Source of the DNA: Oegoconia quadripuncta
Lineage: Eukaryota; Arthropoda; Insecta; Lepidoptera; Autostichidae
NCBI GenBank assembly: GCA_949316235.1
Contig: OX438743.1
Location: 16,551,771 to 16,615,770, forward strand
DNA length: 64,000 nucleotides
Direction: 5' to 3'
Shown here: in pieces, positions 43,450 to 53,867 of the stretch
How the letters are laid out: every line of letters begins with the position of its first letter
How positions within the stretch are numbered: the first letter of the stretch is position 1
Notes under the pieces: model-generated
Databases searched by the model: none
What the model saw: the letters and a program-made list of their open reading frames with translations, nothing else
Told to the model about the DNA's origin: nothing
Translations under genes and position numbers: made by a program

Positions 43450-43572
43450 TCAAAGCGCTTAGTCGATGTCACTGGTGACTCGAGAGCTGGTTGTTTCCTC
43501 GCTCAACGCTTGAGTATCTGCATCCAGCGAGGAAACGCTGCCAGCGGCCACAATTTTTTACATTTGTTCTAG
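43450..43572 (+). pseudogene. Retroelement polyprotein C-terminus, second copy
   Basis: The frame reads SKRLVDVTGDSRAGCFLAQR, then LSICIQRGNAASGHN, and ends TAG at 43570. It shares the (T)GD.RAG..LA.RLS..(V/I)QRGNAAS motif with 11508-11630. Only the last ~40 residues are present. An AT-rich 3' UTR follows to about 43632. Confidence 0.6.
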
Positions 43573-43684
43573 TTTATATTTACATCCAATCTCTTTATTT
43601 GTTACTAATTTTAAATAAATAATTATTGTTGTAGAACCATGGACGCTGTTAGTGACCTCAGCTCCATCACTCAGTACCCCATCG

Positions 43685-43770
43685 CCCTCTAAAGTTGTCA
43701 AAGCACGATGACGATAAATAAAAAACTAAAATTTTGTTTATCATCATCGTGCTTTAACAACTTTAGAGGG
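43685..43770. repeat. 34-bp hairpin-forming inverted repeat
   Basis: The arms 43685-43718 and 43737-43770 (CCCTCTAAAGTTGT..AAAGCACGATGA) differ at two positions, with an 18-nt loop. In a minus-strand transcript both mismatches become G-U pairs, giving a continuous 34-bp stem of about 86 nt in total. It may be a small RNA precursor or a palindromic element relic. Confidence 0.75.
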
Positions 43771-44244
43771 AGATCAGTAACTGATGTCTTCAAGTCTGCA
43801 ATAGATCTGTTAAAATTTAATCATGATACTCATATCAGCACAAAAAGCCCAAAACCGTTGAGCACACCACGCTTCGCTAACTCAAATCCTTGTCACCTAT
43901 TCAGTTTCGCATCAAAGGGTCCCTTTTGATCGGTTTCCATGTCCCTAATTAGCAGATCCTCGTTCGGGAGCCGTTCGACTGGAAGATATTGTTTATTGGC
44001 AATAGCTCCGCCGCATTGGAGCGCCAAGGAGGCTATTGGCATGGAAAATTGAGGCAAAATCGCGCTCTGTAAAGCATGCCCTGGTTTTATAAAATTCCTG
44101 AATTATTCTCATTCTATTCTAGGCCAAATAGATTGAAAAGTCATAAAATAAAAAAAAAACAATGGCGGATTTTTTTACAGAAATATGTATCATCATTTCA
44201 CCCTAAGGCAGTTTGGGGATTTAACTATTTTACTTTTTTTTAAG
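43771..44244. other. No gene recognised
   Basis: At 43985-44035 the words TGGAAGATATTGTTTATTGG resemble 46987-47010, perhaps an old shared repeat. Confidence 0.35.
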
Positions 44245-44382
44245 CTACTGCTTATTCAAAAGACAATTTTCCCCTGAGAAGAACAAGCAAGAACTCGAGG
44301 GGTTGCTCTTTTAAAAACAGGTTTTTATATTACAAAAAGGCACGGTAATATAGTAATATTCCATTATTAATTGTAAAATAGC
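44245..44382 (-). mobile_element. LINE F-like 3' fragment, part 1
   Basis: CTTATTCAAAAGACAATTTT, CCCTGAGAAGAACAAGCAAG and GGGGTTGCTCTTTTAAA match the 3' UTR of the 23303 and 35921 copies. It is interrupted by a SINE-D at 44383. Confidence 0.6.
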
Positions 44383-44702
44383 ATCGGTGGCTCAGCGGTT
44401 AAGATACGGTTAAGACTAATATAGGAGGTCCGGGTTCGATTCTCAGGCAGGCCATTTACCAATGAGGTTTTAAATTTAATTGAATTGGATTCGATTCACT
44501 TTCATTTAATTACTTATGTGCATTTATCCGACTGCTCTTAAACGGGAAGGAAAACATCGTGACGAAACCCGCATGCCTGAGAAATAAAAAAATTAAGGCA
44601 TGTGAAATCCCCAACCCGCATTGGGCAAGCGTGGTGGGCTATGGCCCATACTCCCTCATTATACGAGAGAAGTGGGATGTTTACGAGCTGAGATGATGTT
44701 GC
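44383..44702 (+). mobile_element. SINE-D with perfect 11-bp target duplication
   Basis: The head ATCGGTGGCTCAGCGGTTAA, B box GGGTTCGATTCTC and the whole SINE-D body run to GAGCTGAGATGATGTTGC. It is flanked by TGTAAAATAGC at 44372-44382 and 44703-44713. It sits inside a LINE 3' fragment that continues on the other side. Confidence 0.85.
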
Positions 44703-44780
44703 TGTAAAATAGCCTGGCATGCGAATGAGCTGTTTATGTCCAGGGATGTTTATCACCTAAATATTCTGATATTAAATATG
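44703..44780 (-). mobile_element. LINE F-like 3' fragment, part 2
   Basis: AAATAGCCTGGCATGCGAAT and GTTTATGTCCAGGGATGTTT match 19478-19540. It is the C-terminal end of the LINE frame, separated from part 1 by the SINE. Confidence 0.55.
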
Positions 44781-45080
44781 CTTTCTTAATAAGTTTCTCT
44801 TTTATAGTAAGTTTTTAGTGAAGCCTGTAAAGTTTTAAAATATTATCTTCTTTCTTAAAATAATGCAGCCACTATCTTATCACAAACAAAAGTTATTTCA
44901 TAAACTGTTTGTGCACCTGTGTGGGAAGTTTTATTCAGTTTTTCCATTCTTTAAGAAGTTGAAGTTAAAGTATTCATAAGGACTCGGAACTTGGCTTGTC
45001 TATAACTTAGTTCCCAACTTTACACATAACGATGCGCCACTTGCTCTTTATGGAAAATATTTTCTTTAATATTAACCATT
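44781..45080. other. No feature recognised
   Basis: AT-rich unique sequence before the hAT element. Confidence 0.4.
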
Positions 45081-45288
45081 AATGTAGAATAGAGATGTTA
45101 CGACGCTTCGATTCCGGTACCGATAAGTCGGAATTTTCGATTGATATTATACATCCGATTCCTACTTCGATTTCGATACTATTAAATCGCAGGTTTTAAT
45201 CAGAGGTGGAAGCATTTTAGCGGTGCTGGGTAAATCTATGACCTGTTAAGAAATAGATTGGATGGAGGCAAAGTTAAGCTATTGTTCA

Positions 45289-45809
45289 TCTAACTAACAT
45301 TATAAATTCGAAAGTTTAAAAGTTTGTTTATTTGTTTGTTGCTCAATCACGGGGAAACGGCTCAACGGATTTGGCTGAAATTTTGTATATAGGTAGAACA
45401 TACCAAAATCAAATCAAATAAAAAAAAAATTATTTCGTAGGAAAAAAATTATCACTTGAAAACGTCACATTTTTCAAATTATTATAGTTATTGACATTAT
45501 TGCTTATTGACAAAGCTGATTTCCCAGAGAAGAACGAACAAGAAACTCAAGGGTTGCTCTTTTAGATCATTTTGGGTTACAATTATATTATATTGTATAA
45601 TTAGACTGAATATCGCCGAGCGGTCTATGTCCACACTTGCTTATCATCCAGATAGTCAGAAATTTTATAATAGCCTTTGGTACCCTACCATATACCCTAT
45701 ATTAAAACATGATATTTTTTATCCCGAAAAAGTGGGTAGTTCCTGCGGCATAAACAAATTTCCGCGATAAAGTTCTTCCACGCAGGCGAAGCCGCGGGCG
45801 GAAAGCTAG
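45289..45809 (+). mobile_element. Non-autonomous Helitron nested in hAT
   Basis: The 5' TCTAACTAACATTATAAATT (preceded by A) and the 3' GGCGAAGCCGCGGGCGGAAA followed by CTAG at 45806-45809 (next base T) mark the ends. Typical body words are CTCAATCACGGGGAAACGGC and GGATTTGGCTGAAATTTTG. Without the LINE insert it is about 235 bp. Confidence 0.8.
45407..45690 (-). mobile_element. LINE F fragment nested in the Helitron
   Basis: It matches the 3' end of 35921-36497: TTATCACTTGAAAACGTCAC, GAACGAACAAGAAACTCAAG, TATCGCCGAGCGGTCTATG and GATAGTCAGAAATTTTATAA. It has a (TTTGA)n-type tail at 45408-45425 and a 5' truncation at CCTTTGGT. Confidence 0.75.
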
Positions 45810-46022
45810 TTAAATATGATTTGATACTTTTGGAGTCCATTCATTTGATTTTAATTTCATTTAATTAAAATAAAAGAGGCTCACTGATTAATAGTTGTAC
45901 TATTTCCTTTTATTAGGCCTGAACACATTCCTCTTCTGCCATCACCTCCGATTCTGTTACCGATGAAAAACTTTAAAACTCCGATTTCCGATGAAGCACC
46001 TCCGTAACATCCCTAATGTAGA

Positions 46023-46507
46023 GAACGAGAGTCGCTGACAAAGCTCAGAGGATTGGCAAGCTAAAATGGCAACGGCTTAGCTTAGTATGTGACGCCTACC
46101 TGCTGGATGGCGACTACTACCTATGTTCACGGCGGCTGGAGTGGAAGCGGAGAACCAAATATTGTCTCCTCCAACTAGATCTTTAATATTAACAAGATAT
46201 TAAAAAAATATATCAGCAAATGAAAATAATTATGTATACATGTAAGAGTGTAAATCTGATTGTGGATCTAGTACCATAGGCCAAATATTTCCTGGGTAAG
46301 TCTTTGCCATTAAATAACACATATATTTTCATAGTCACATACTTACACATAAATACCATTTTTAGCCGACTGCCCAAGGAAGGAGAGTAATGTTTTCGAG
46401 TGAATGTATGAATGAATATGCTTCCTGTAGCCTAAACGGATTGACACACGTATCAATAGATATACTTAAAAAAACTCCAACACTAAATATACGAGTATCA
46501 GGTATCT
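46023..46507. other. No gene recognised
   Basis: Unique sequence. The words CCGACTGCCCAAGGAAGGAG at about 46366 resemble a remnant at 36600 and may be an old shared repeat. Confidence 0.35.
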
Positions 46508-46777
46508 ATAAATAATAAATTAATAAATATCCTTAGACATACACACAACGCCATCTAGTTCCACAGTAACTATAGGCTTGTGTTGTGGATACCAGATGGT
46601 TGATATACTACATAAATACATTTTTTTTTGTAAATAAATACTTATTATAAATGAAAACATCCATAACTCGGGTACGCATTTCCGTATTCATCACACATAT
46701 GCCCCTAGCGGGATTCGAACCCGCAAACTTTTGGTATAGTGGTCAGAGTTGCTAACTAATACACCAAACAGGTCGTC
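46508..46777 (-). mobile_element. SINE-C, full length
   Basis: The minus head (GACGACCTGTTTGGTGTAT) and B box GGTTCGAATCCC are at the right. The body includes TGTGTGATGAATACGGA, ACCATCTGGTATCCACAAC and ACTAGATGGCGTTGTGTG, and the tail is (TTTATTAA)-rich. Confidence 0.8.
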
Positions 46778-47591
46778 AAATCTATGATAATGAAAATAAA
46801 CATTTTTTATTTCAACAAGAAAGTACAATAACGACAGATCGTTGTTCAATTTAGCATCGATCGACCTACATTGTTTTCTATATCATTAGTTACATTAATA
46901 TCACAACAATATCTACCTTCGTTCGCTCACTGCTCGTGCAGGGGCTTGCAAAAGTTGTAAATAAATTAGCTAGGCCCAAAGTTCAGTCACTTGGAAGATA
47001 TTGCTTATTGGAAACTATTACTGCGCCATCGTTGTGGAGGTGGGCATTCATCCAAATAATGCATGAAAAGTCGATCCTTAATATATTGTTTTCGTATTAC
47101 TATTTTGATAGTTTTTCAATGTAATAAAGGTAAACGAACCAACAGCGATATTTTATATTTTCTGCACGATACACTAAAAAACGTAAATAGTTGTAATATA
47201 GCTTTTTTATTGCAGATTCTATATTGGATATAAAAGAATACACTAAACCGCTTTTACGGTTTCAATATTTACGTCAGACAAAAAAAGTTATTATACTGGA
47301 TATATGCCTTAATGAAAGAAAAATTGTTCACTATCGACAAGACAACACCTAGTACTTTATAGATTTTCTTTTTCAAAAAAAGAATTTTACCTCTTACCTC
47401 AAGGGAGACTTTTTTTTTTCTTAGTAAGAAAATGTGTTCTGTCATCGATACTAAACAACCCTGTTCGTCACATTATAATATACCTGTATAATAGGTTTGT
47501 CCAAGAATCCATAGCGACAAAAAGGGGTCACCAAATAAATGTGTGTTTTAATGAATGATCCTCATAGTTGACGGTTGTTAGCATTGTTAAC
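46778..47591. other. No gene supported
   Basis: An unrecognised 62-codon frame lies at 46936-47124 (+). The rest is AT-rich. Confidence 0.35.
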
Positions 47592-47716
47592 TAATATTAT
47601 AAATACGATAGTGTGTTTGTGTGTTATTCATTTAAGGACCAGAGAACGTCAGGTCAGGTACTACTACCACCTCGGAATAAGAGAAAGCTCCACACAAGCG
47701 AAGACGTGAAAACTAG
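47592..47716 (+). mobile_element. Short Helitron relic, 125 bp
   Basis: It has an ACTAATATTATAAATACGAT start and a CAAGCGAAGACGTGAAAACTAG end followed by T. The middle is mostly deleted compared with 45289. Confidence 0.6.
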
Positions 47717-47741
47717 TTAAATTATAAAGTAGGTAGGTAAT

Positions 47742-48019
47742 GACGACTTGATTGGTGTAGTGGTTAGAAACTCTGACAGCTATACCAAAAGGTCGGGGGT
47801 TCGAATCCCGCTAGGGGCATATGTTTGTGTGATGAATACGGACATGTGTACCAGAGTTATGGATGTTTTCATTTATAATAAGTATTTATTTCCAAAAAAA
47901 AATGTATTTATGTAGTATATCAACCATATGGTATCCACAACACAAGCCTATAGTTGCTTACTGTGGAACTAGATGGCGCTGTGTGTATGTCAAGGATATT
48001 TATTATTTATTATTATTTG
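47742..48019 (+). mobile_element. SINE-C, full length
   Basis: The head GACGACTTGATTGGTGTAGT is followed by a clear B box GGGTTCGAATCCCG and the body ATGTTTGTGTGATGAATACG, ATATGGTATCCACAACACAA and ACTAGATGGCGCTGTGTG, with a TTATTTATTATTATT tail. It is a plus-strand mirror of 46508-46777, which lies 1 kb away in inverted orientation. Confidence 0.85.
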
Positions 48020-48420
48020 TGTGTATGTGTGAGTGAGAGGGTGTAGATTGTGGTTGGTGTACAATAAACAAATAAATACCATTGAATCGAAACAATTTTG
48101 AAACGAAAACTCATGTAGGTATTTGGACGCGCTAGGTCAGCTACAAGTACTGAAGTCTTAAATTAAATGAATTTAACGTTAAAAATATCTTCCAAGAAAT
48201 ATTTATTGTATTCTTGCATGCACCGTAGCAAAACTGAACTTTATTCAATGATAATATTGTATAACATGCAACAGCGACCGTTATTGAGCGCCTCGCCCCG
48301 CAACCCGGCAAAGCTGAAAAAGGCATTAGCTTACAGCTGTTAGTCAAAAAAAATAAAACTAGACGTATCGGATGGCTCACTACTTTGACCAAAGATTAAT
48401 TTTTGTGTATAATGTAATAT
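48020..48420. other. No gene recognised
   Basis: The 83-codon minus frame at 48141-48392 has no domain. Confidence 0.35.
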
Positions 48421-48471
48421 CAGGTGTGATTGAAGTCAAGTGCTAACCTGTTGTGCGTAAAAAAAAATTTA
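48421..48471 (+). mobile_element. SINE-A, 3' terminal scrap
   Basis: CAGGTGTGATTGAAGTCAAG then GTTGTGCGTAAAAAAAAA. Confidence 0.6.
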
Positions 48472-48510
48472 AACGGAGTTCATAAGAGGAGGAGGTTCTA
48501 TGATCGTATT

Positions 48511-48690
48511 TTTTTTTTTTTTTTTTATTGAAGAGGTGGGCAAACGAGCAAGAGGCGCACCTGATGGTAAGTGTCACCGCTGCCCATAACCATCTACGGA
48601 AACGGAAGAGCCGCAGTGGCGTTGCCGGCCTTTAAGGAAGGAATATGCTCGCTTCTTGAAGGTTCCCAGATCGTATCGGTTCGGAAATTT
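48511..48690 (-). mobile_element. Retrotransposed repeat with poly-A tail
   Basis: A long T run, then GAAGAGGTGGGCAAACGAGC, AGAGGCGCACCTGATGGTAA, CACCGCTGCCCATAACCATC and GCCGCAGTGGCGTTGCCGGC. I associate these words with a common lepidopteran LINE/SINE 3' end. No coding sequence is attached. Confidence 0.6.
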
Positions 48691-49280
48691 ATTGATCAAA
48701 ACACTTATAAATATTAAAATTACAGATCCTTTACAATTTGCATCTTACGAAAACTTCATAAGTTTATATGTACATGGTGAGTTCACAATTCTATCTTGTT
48801 ACATATGACTGTGCATTAAGTCTTGTTGGTTTAACTTTCTATCAAATACAAAATTTTCTTCCAACATTTTTAAGTTTAAACGCGAATATTAAATGTAAAG
48901 AAGTTGGAGAAATAACGTTTTTTTAATTATGAAAAGTGGAAGCGTCTTGGGCCAAGTTCCTACGATAAGAATCTGTGAGACCGGGCAAATTTAGTTCGCC
49001 CGGACTTTAGTATTGATATCTGACTCAACTTTTATCTGTTTTCAGACTGAACAAATTTGCTGCGAAAGTTTTTTTTTATTATTTGAGGGTCTATTTTCGT
49101 TTTCACGAAATGAGATTCTGAAGATGTGCCCCTATTGAATTTTTTTGGCTCTACAAAGTTTTAATGGAAAATCTATTGGATTTGGATAGTTTAAACAGTG
49201 ATTATTTAGTAATATCATAGATTTTATAACGTCACTATTTCGTTTTGTTGAATGGTTTATAACCCTTTTATTTTAATTGC
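48691..49280. other. No gene recognised
   Basis: AT-rich unique sequence. Confidence 0.4.
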
Positions 49281-49469
49281 ATTTTAAATGTCCGCCTGGC
49301 TACCTACCACCATCTTAACTAAATCTGCCGCCAAGCAGCAATGTTAATAGCATTGTTGTATTCCGGTTGTCAGAAATAAGATAGCCAGTCCCCCAAATGT
49401 GTTGGGGTTTCTGGGTCAGTACGTACGTGTGATTGAAGTCAAGTACCAACCAGTTGTGCATAAAAAAAC
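49281..49469 (+). mobile_element. SINE-A, head-truncated
   Basis: It begins in the body (ATGTCCGCCTGGCTACCTAC), keeps AATCTGCCGCCAAGCAGCAA, AGATAGCCAGTCCCCCAAAT and GGGTTTCTGGGTCAG, and ends GTTGTGCATAAAAAAAC. The CTTCACTTAACATC block is deleted. Confidence 0.75.
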
Positions 49470-49484
49470 AAAAAAACCCTAGAC

Positions 49485-49640
49485 AAAAACGAAGGGTGTT
49501 ATGTATTTAATGGCGTTATTGTGTGAGTGTGTATGTGTTTGTCCAGTCTTTGTCCGGATCTCAGTAACACGTGCTGGTCCGATTTGAGTTTTTTATATTA
49601 ATTTTTATTAGAGCCTAAACGAGGAGCCTTAAATTAATCA
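49485..49640 (+). repeat. Old dispersed repeat fragment
   Basis: GACAAAAACGAAGGGTGTTA, GTCTTTGTCCGGATCTCAG and TAACACGTGCTGGTCCGATT resemble ends of a common repeat also hinted at near 22.7 and 31.7 kb. Confidence 0.4.
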
Positions 49641-51051
49641 AGTCTGCATCGCTCTTTATTGGAAGTTTATCCTATGCGTCACGCTGAGCAGGCGGATTGG
49701 CCTTCGCAGATTTTTAGCTGCCCATCACTACTGCCAGTATACCTACTGTTATGCTCAAGAAATACGATCCCTTAGTCACCCTTCATAACACCCACATAGG
49801 TAGAAACGAGTTAGTCCTATTGTCCTCTGACGGGAACTATACCACGTCCAATTGAGCAGCAACAGTAATACGCCTTTATTATATGATAATTTAAACCTTA
49901 AAATTTTAAGAACGAAACAGACAAAGGGAAATTACACCAATTCCTAAAGTAAATAAAAAGGTTATAACTGAGAAGTTGCAGATCTCCCCATAAATTCCTA
50001 TTAAGTAGAATAAGGTAATAAAAGGCCACGTGGTGGTTTTATTGCAATAAACGAAAGCCTAATTTCACAATTTGGTTTCGAAAGGAGGGTGGAAATTTAA
50101 TGTTCAGGTACTATTTTCAAATTAACTCTAAATTGAAGTGACGTATTAAAGACGTTGAATATGGTAATAAAATTATTTAATGCGAATTCATAGAATGTGG
50201 CTTCATTCGCTTGAGTTGTGGCGCTATTAATAACACATTACGGAAACCGCAGAATTGACGCTTAGGTAATACAATTTAATAAGCGTATACCTAACTCAGT
50301 TGTAAATTGGATAATTTCATTTACCAGACTACGACAATCCCACTCAAGAGTCATGATTTCTGACCTCACACAGATGAGTTGTCTCCTGCATGAGGAGTGT
50401 GAAGCTTCATATCGAAATACATTGATATCGGCTCGTCGTAGAAACGCGGACTTGGTTAGCGCCCGGTAAAGTATCAGCCATCTCGTAGTATAAGGTTCAC
50501 AGTGAATTTGCCGTAGGTGCTCACTCAGATAAACTCGATAAGGTGTCAAGCTTCTAAAGGTAAATATGACATTTGAATGATAAATTAGTATCAAGATAAC
50601 TTCTGCATTGAAATTGAACGGGGTAGTGACTAGTCATTGATGGGGTACGACCTCGATTTCCTTGTACATCTGAGTCATCACTCATAGAGACCACAAAACC
50701 CACAAAAGCTACCCAAACTTAACACTATGATCATCGAATTTGAGATGCTGCCCTGTGATGGGTAAAGGTAATGCAGGCCCTTCACACCATCCAACTAGTA
50801 GTAACATAACTAGTAGTAGGATGCTTCGCAGCGTCAATGATAATACGATAACTCATTTACACTAGGCACCTACTGTATATACTAAATTTACCGGTGCATC
50901 TCCTTTAATGGTCAATATCATTACTATTCACACTCTGTTCACGTGACTACTACTTTCCGCATAGAAGCGCTGCAGCGTTTACTTATTTTCACAACATACT
51001 AAGTACCATGAGAATGCAACAAGTATTCGGTCATGATGATGTGTATGATAA
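49641..51051. other. Unique stretch, no gene supported
   Basis: The 110-codon minus frame 50262-50594 shows no family signature. Confidence 0.4.
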
Positions 51052-51141
51052 TTTTTTTTTATGCACAACGGGTTCGTACTTGACCTTAATTACACCTGAT
51101 GTTAAGTGAAGATGAGGTTGAAGGTGGAAACGTACTGACCC
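51052..51141 (-). mobile_element. SINE-A, 3' fragment
   Basis: A T run with ATGCACAACGGGTTCGTAC and ACACCTGATGTTAAGTGAAG, and nothing of the head. Confidence 0.7.
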
Positions 51142-51764
51142 GGTTATAGTATCATAAAGCGTTAATATATAAAAGTCCGAATTAAGATGTTAGATCTTCA
51201 TACACGTTACAATTTCACTTTTTTGGAAAAAAAATGATAATTTTTGGAGAGCTGTATCTCGAGTAAGTATTGAACCAACAAAGCTGGTTATGGTCTCAAA
51301 TTGTGTAAATTTTAGTCTACTTTAAAACAGAAAATATTTTATAAAAAAACGCGCAATTTTAGGACTTATATTGGAAATACCAAAAAATGAGCGAAAATTT
51401 GATGGTTTTTCGAGTGCTGCAAAGTTAGCACAGGTCTTTCGAAGCTGAAAACGTGCGTATAGGCTACTGGTAGTGGTCCTAAGGACAAATTAAAAAACAG
51501 AACTAGCCGTTAGTTTGCGATTTTAGCGATTTTTAGTGTTAGATATAACAGGTCTACGTTCTCCTTCGGAATCTTTCGTTTTCTAATGTAAGGTATTTAT
51601 GTAAGTTCACTGACAATGCATGATTATGGTTGTCTTGTGTGATGTTGTATGATTATCGACCTAATCTGATATTGGCGCCGCGACACGCGACATTTCCTGA
51701 TGGCAAATGACAAGATAGTTGAATTTGGGCTTGTTTGATTTGTTGCCATAAGCACTTTATAAAG

Positions 51765-51766
<2 letters not shown>
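51142..51766. other. No gene recognised
   Basis: AT-rich. The word pattern at 51190-51560 (short A/T runs, GAGCTGTATCTCGAG) suggests an old element, but no end was found. Confidence 0.35.

Positions 51767-51797
<31 letters not shown>
51767..51797. repeat. (TA)n microsatellite
   Basis: About 14 TA units with one interruption. Confidence 0.9.
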
Positions 51798-51803
<6 letters not shown>

Positions 51804-53127
51804 TACGTTGCCAAAGAGTGTCACTGGAACTCCTTGATGGACTTTATGTTACTTTTATTCTAAAGTAATTTGTGATAATCATGATTGAGTATTAAAAGCT
51901 TATTTTTAAAAGTATTTTTTATGTAGAACTTATTAATATAATATTATGTACTTTTTCGACTTCATCCCAAAACGGTGTTTGGTGATATCGATCCGTCTGC
52001 CAGACGATCCGCCACGGAAGGCTCACGACTCCTCAATTATTCAGCCTATACAGGCGCATGTGCACTGTTCATATATAGATTCGTAACAATTCTAAACACG
52101 CACGAGATGATTTTTTCGTCTCAAACTGCAAAGTGATCACTCAGTGGCGTGCCTTTCACACAGGCACAACGGCACTGTCTACCCTAGCAAATTGTCCTAC
52201 AAGTAACACCAGATGAACAATTTATCAGACTATTCTATAAATGACATCAAAATTCAATACTTAGTTCATATTTTTGAGGTGGTTGCATTTTCAATACAGC
52301 TGATTCATACTGCTGTGTACATAAGTATTCCATACAGTTGCGAAGTAATTTTTCTCATTTAATAGTAAATTTTATAATTCTGCCTACCATGTGACATACA
52401 GCGTTTTGTCGCCACTGTGATCAATAGGTCCTCTTAACAGCTCGTTAGTAATATTTCACATAAGCGTAGTGCAGAGCCACCACTTTTGACTCTGGCTAGA
52501 TGTGACAGGTTGAATTTCTAGAGTTACTTTCAGTAATCTGCTCCTTAAGATTTTGTCGTCTACCTAATAGTAAAGTACTGTGGGGGACACAGTACAGAAC
52601 CAACATCGGTCAACACAGCCCTTTGTATCGAATGTGTGCATTATGTAATAGCACAAGAAACCAGATTGATATATTTTCAGGAACAATCGCCTCCACTAAG
52701 AAAGTGATTTATGGTTGTATATGAAGTAAGGATTAATCATCCTCAACTATTATAAATAGGTATTTTTGTATTGTCTTTGTGGTTTAGTCAGTTAATAGTC
52801 TATTTTATTCTTAAGTATTGAAACTGTTTACCTGTGTGCATGCTGTGTTCACATCCAGTAGGATATATTCAGTTAATTATGTCGTAATGTGTTGAATTGT
52901 AACCAGTTTTGTGAACCGTTTCAAAAAAAAATAACTCTAGACCAGATTCATCGTCGTCTTTACCACTAACTTATCTTCATTACACTTTGTATATAATTGT
53001 GCAAAGGTAGCAATAACCTAAAACTGTTTTTTGGTGAAACAACGGAAACCTATAAAAATAGTGGAGAAGATTTCATGTTCCACTAAGTAGAAAGAATTAA
53101 CCTCTACCCATGCACTGCTATGCTGTG
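51798..53127. other. Unique stretch, no gene supported
   Basis: I see no domain-bearing frame and no repeat family in this 1.3 kb. Confidence 0.4.
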
Positions 53128-53350
53128 GTTTCGGCATGTAAAAAGAATTGAGTCAACCCGTCTCATCCCGTGGGTGTCGTTAAAGGTGACTATGGGACTT
53201 TCGCCCAAAAAACCTATACATATTTGCATATTTTAACAGTGATGGGTTCACCACCTGCCACGTGTGCGTTCTGTAAATTTTGAAACCGTGAATGCGCTAA
53301 TGTTTGGTTTTTGTCTGACCACCCCATTTGGAATATATGTCATGAGATAT
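53128..53350 (+). repeat. Dispersed repeat E copy
   Basis: GGTTTCGGCATGTAAAAAGA, CAACCCGTCTCATCCCGTGG, GTGACTATGGGACTTTCGCC, AGTGATGGGTTCACC, GCTAATGTTTGG and CTGACCACCCCATTTGG appear in family order. The frame at 53248-53514 on minus is incidental. Confidence 0.6.
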
Positions 53351-53867
53351 ACCGGATGAGTTTTTTTACCGTAAGGAAAAAAATTGGGCATGTTAGGTAA
53401 GTGAAACGGAAGGTATTGACGTAGGTAGTTCAATTTTTTTTTTGAAAACCATGGTCGACGCACGCACCGGCAGCAGATTGATATGCGAGGCGGGATTCGT
53501 AGGGTTCTTACCATGCGAAATATATTGGAAAACTCATATTTTCTCCAAGTATTTTTTTTTATTTAATGATGTAGTTATGTAGAATAGGCAACAAACGCGA
53601 CCATCAAGTGAAACAATGCTTTATTCGATAATGGTTTCGAAAAAAATAATTAAACTACCTATGCTACCTTCTATTTAATATATGCGCATTTTTTTTCCTT
53701 ACGGTCAAAAACTCATCACGTATATACGAGTATAGACTGCTAGCCAAAAGCCTCTCTTAATCGCGATGCTGGGCTATACCAAAAAAAATAAAATAACATG
53801 TTGACTTTCAATAAGTGATATTTTTGTATCCTACATTGAATAAAATATTTTTGATTTTGATTTTGGG
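53351..53867. other. No gene recognised
   Basis: AT-rich unique sequence. Confidence 0.4.

Larger units (their letters stand above)
45089..46014. mobile_element. Non-autonomous hAT element carrying nested insertions
   Basis: The ends are inverted: AGAGATGTTACGACGCTTC on the left and, reversed, AGGGATGTTACGGAGGTGC on the right. The flanking 8 bases AATGTAGA are identical at 45081-45088 and 46015-46022, as expected for hAT transposition. Moving the boundary one base gives a 7-of-8 match instead. GAT/ATCG-rich subterminal sequence is also typical. There is no transposase. Its middle was invaded by the Helitron at 45289. Confidence 0.75.

Noticed and set aside
50262..50594. 110-codon minus frame as a gene
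   Set aside because: No family signature or conserved context. It is consistent with a random open frame.
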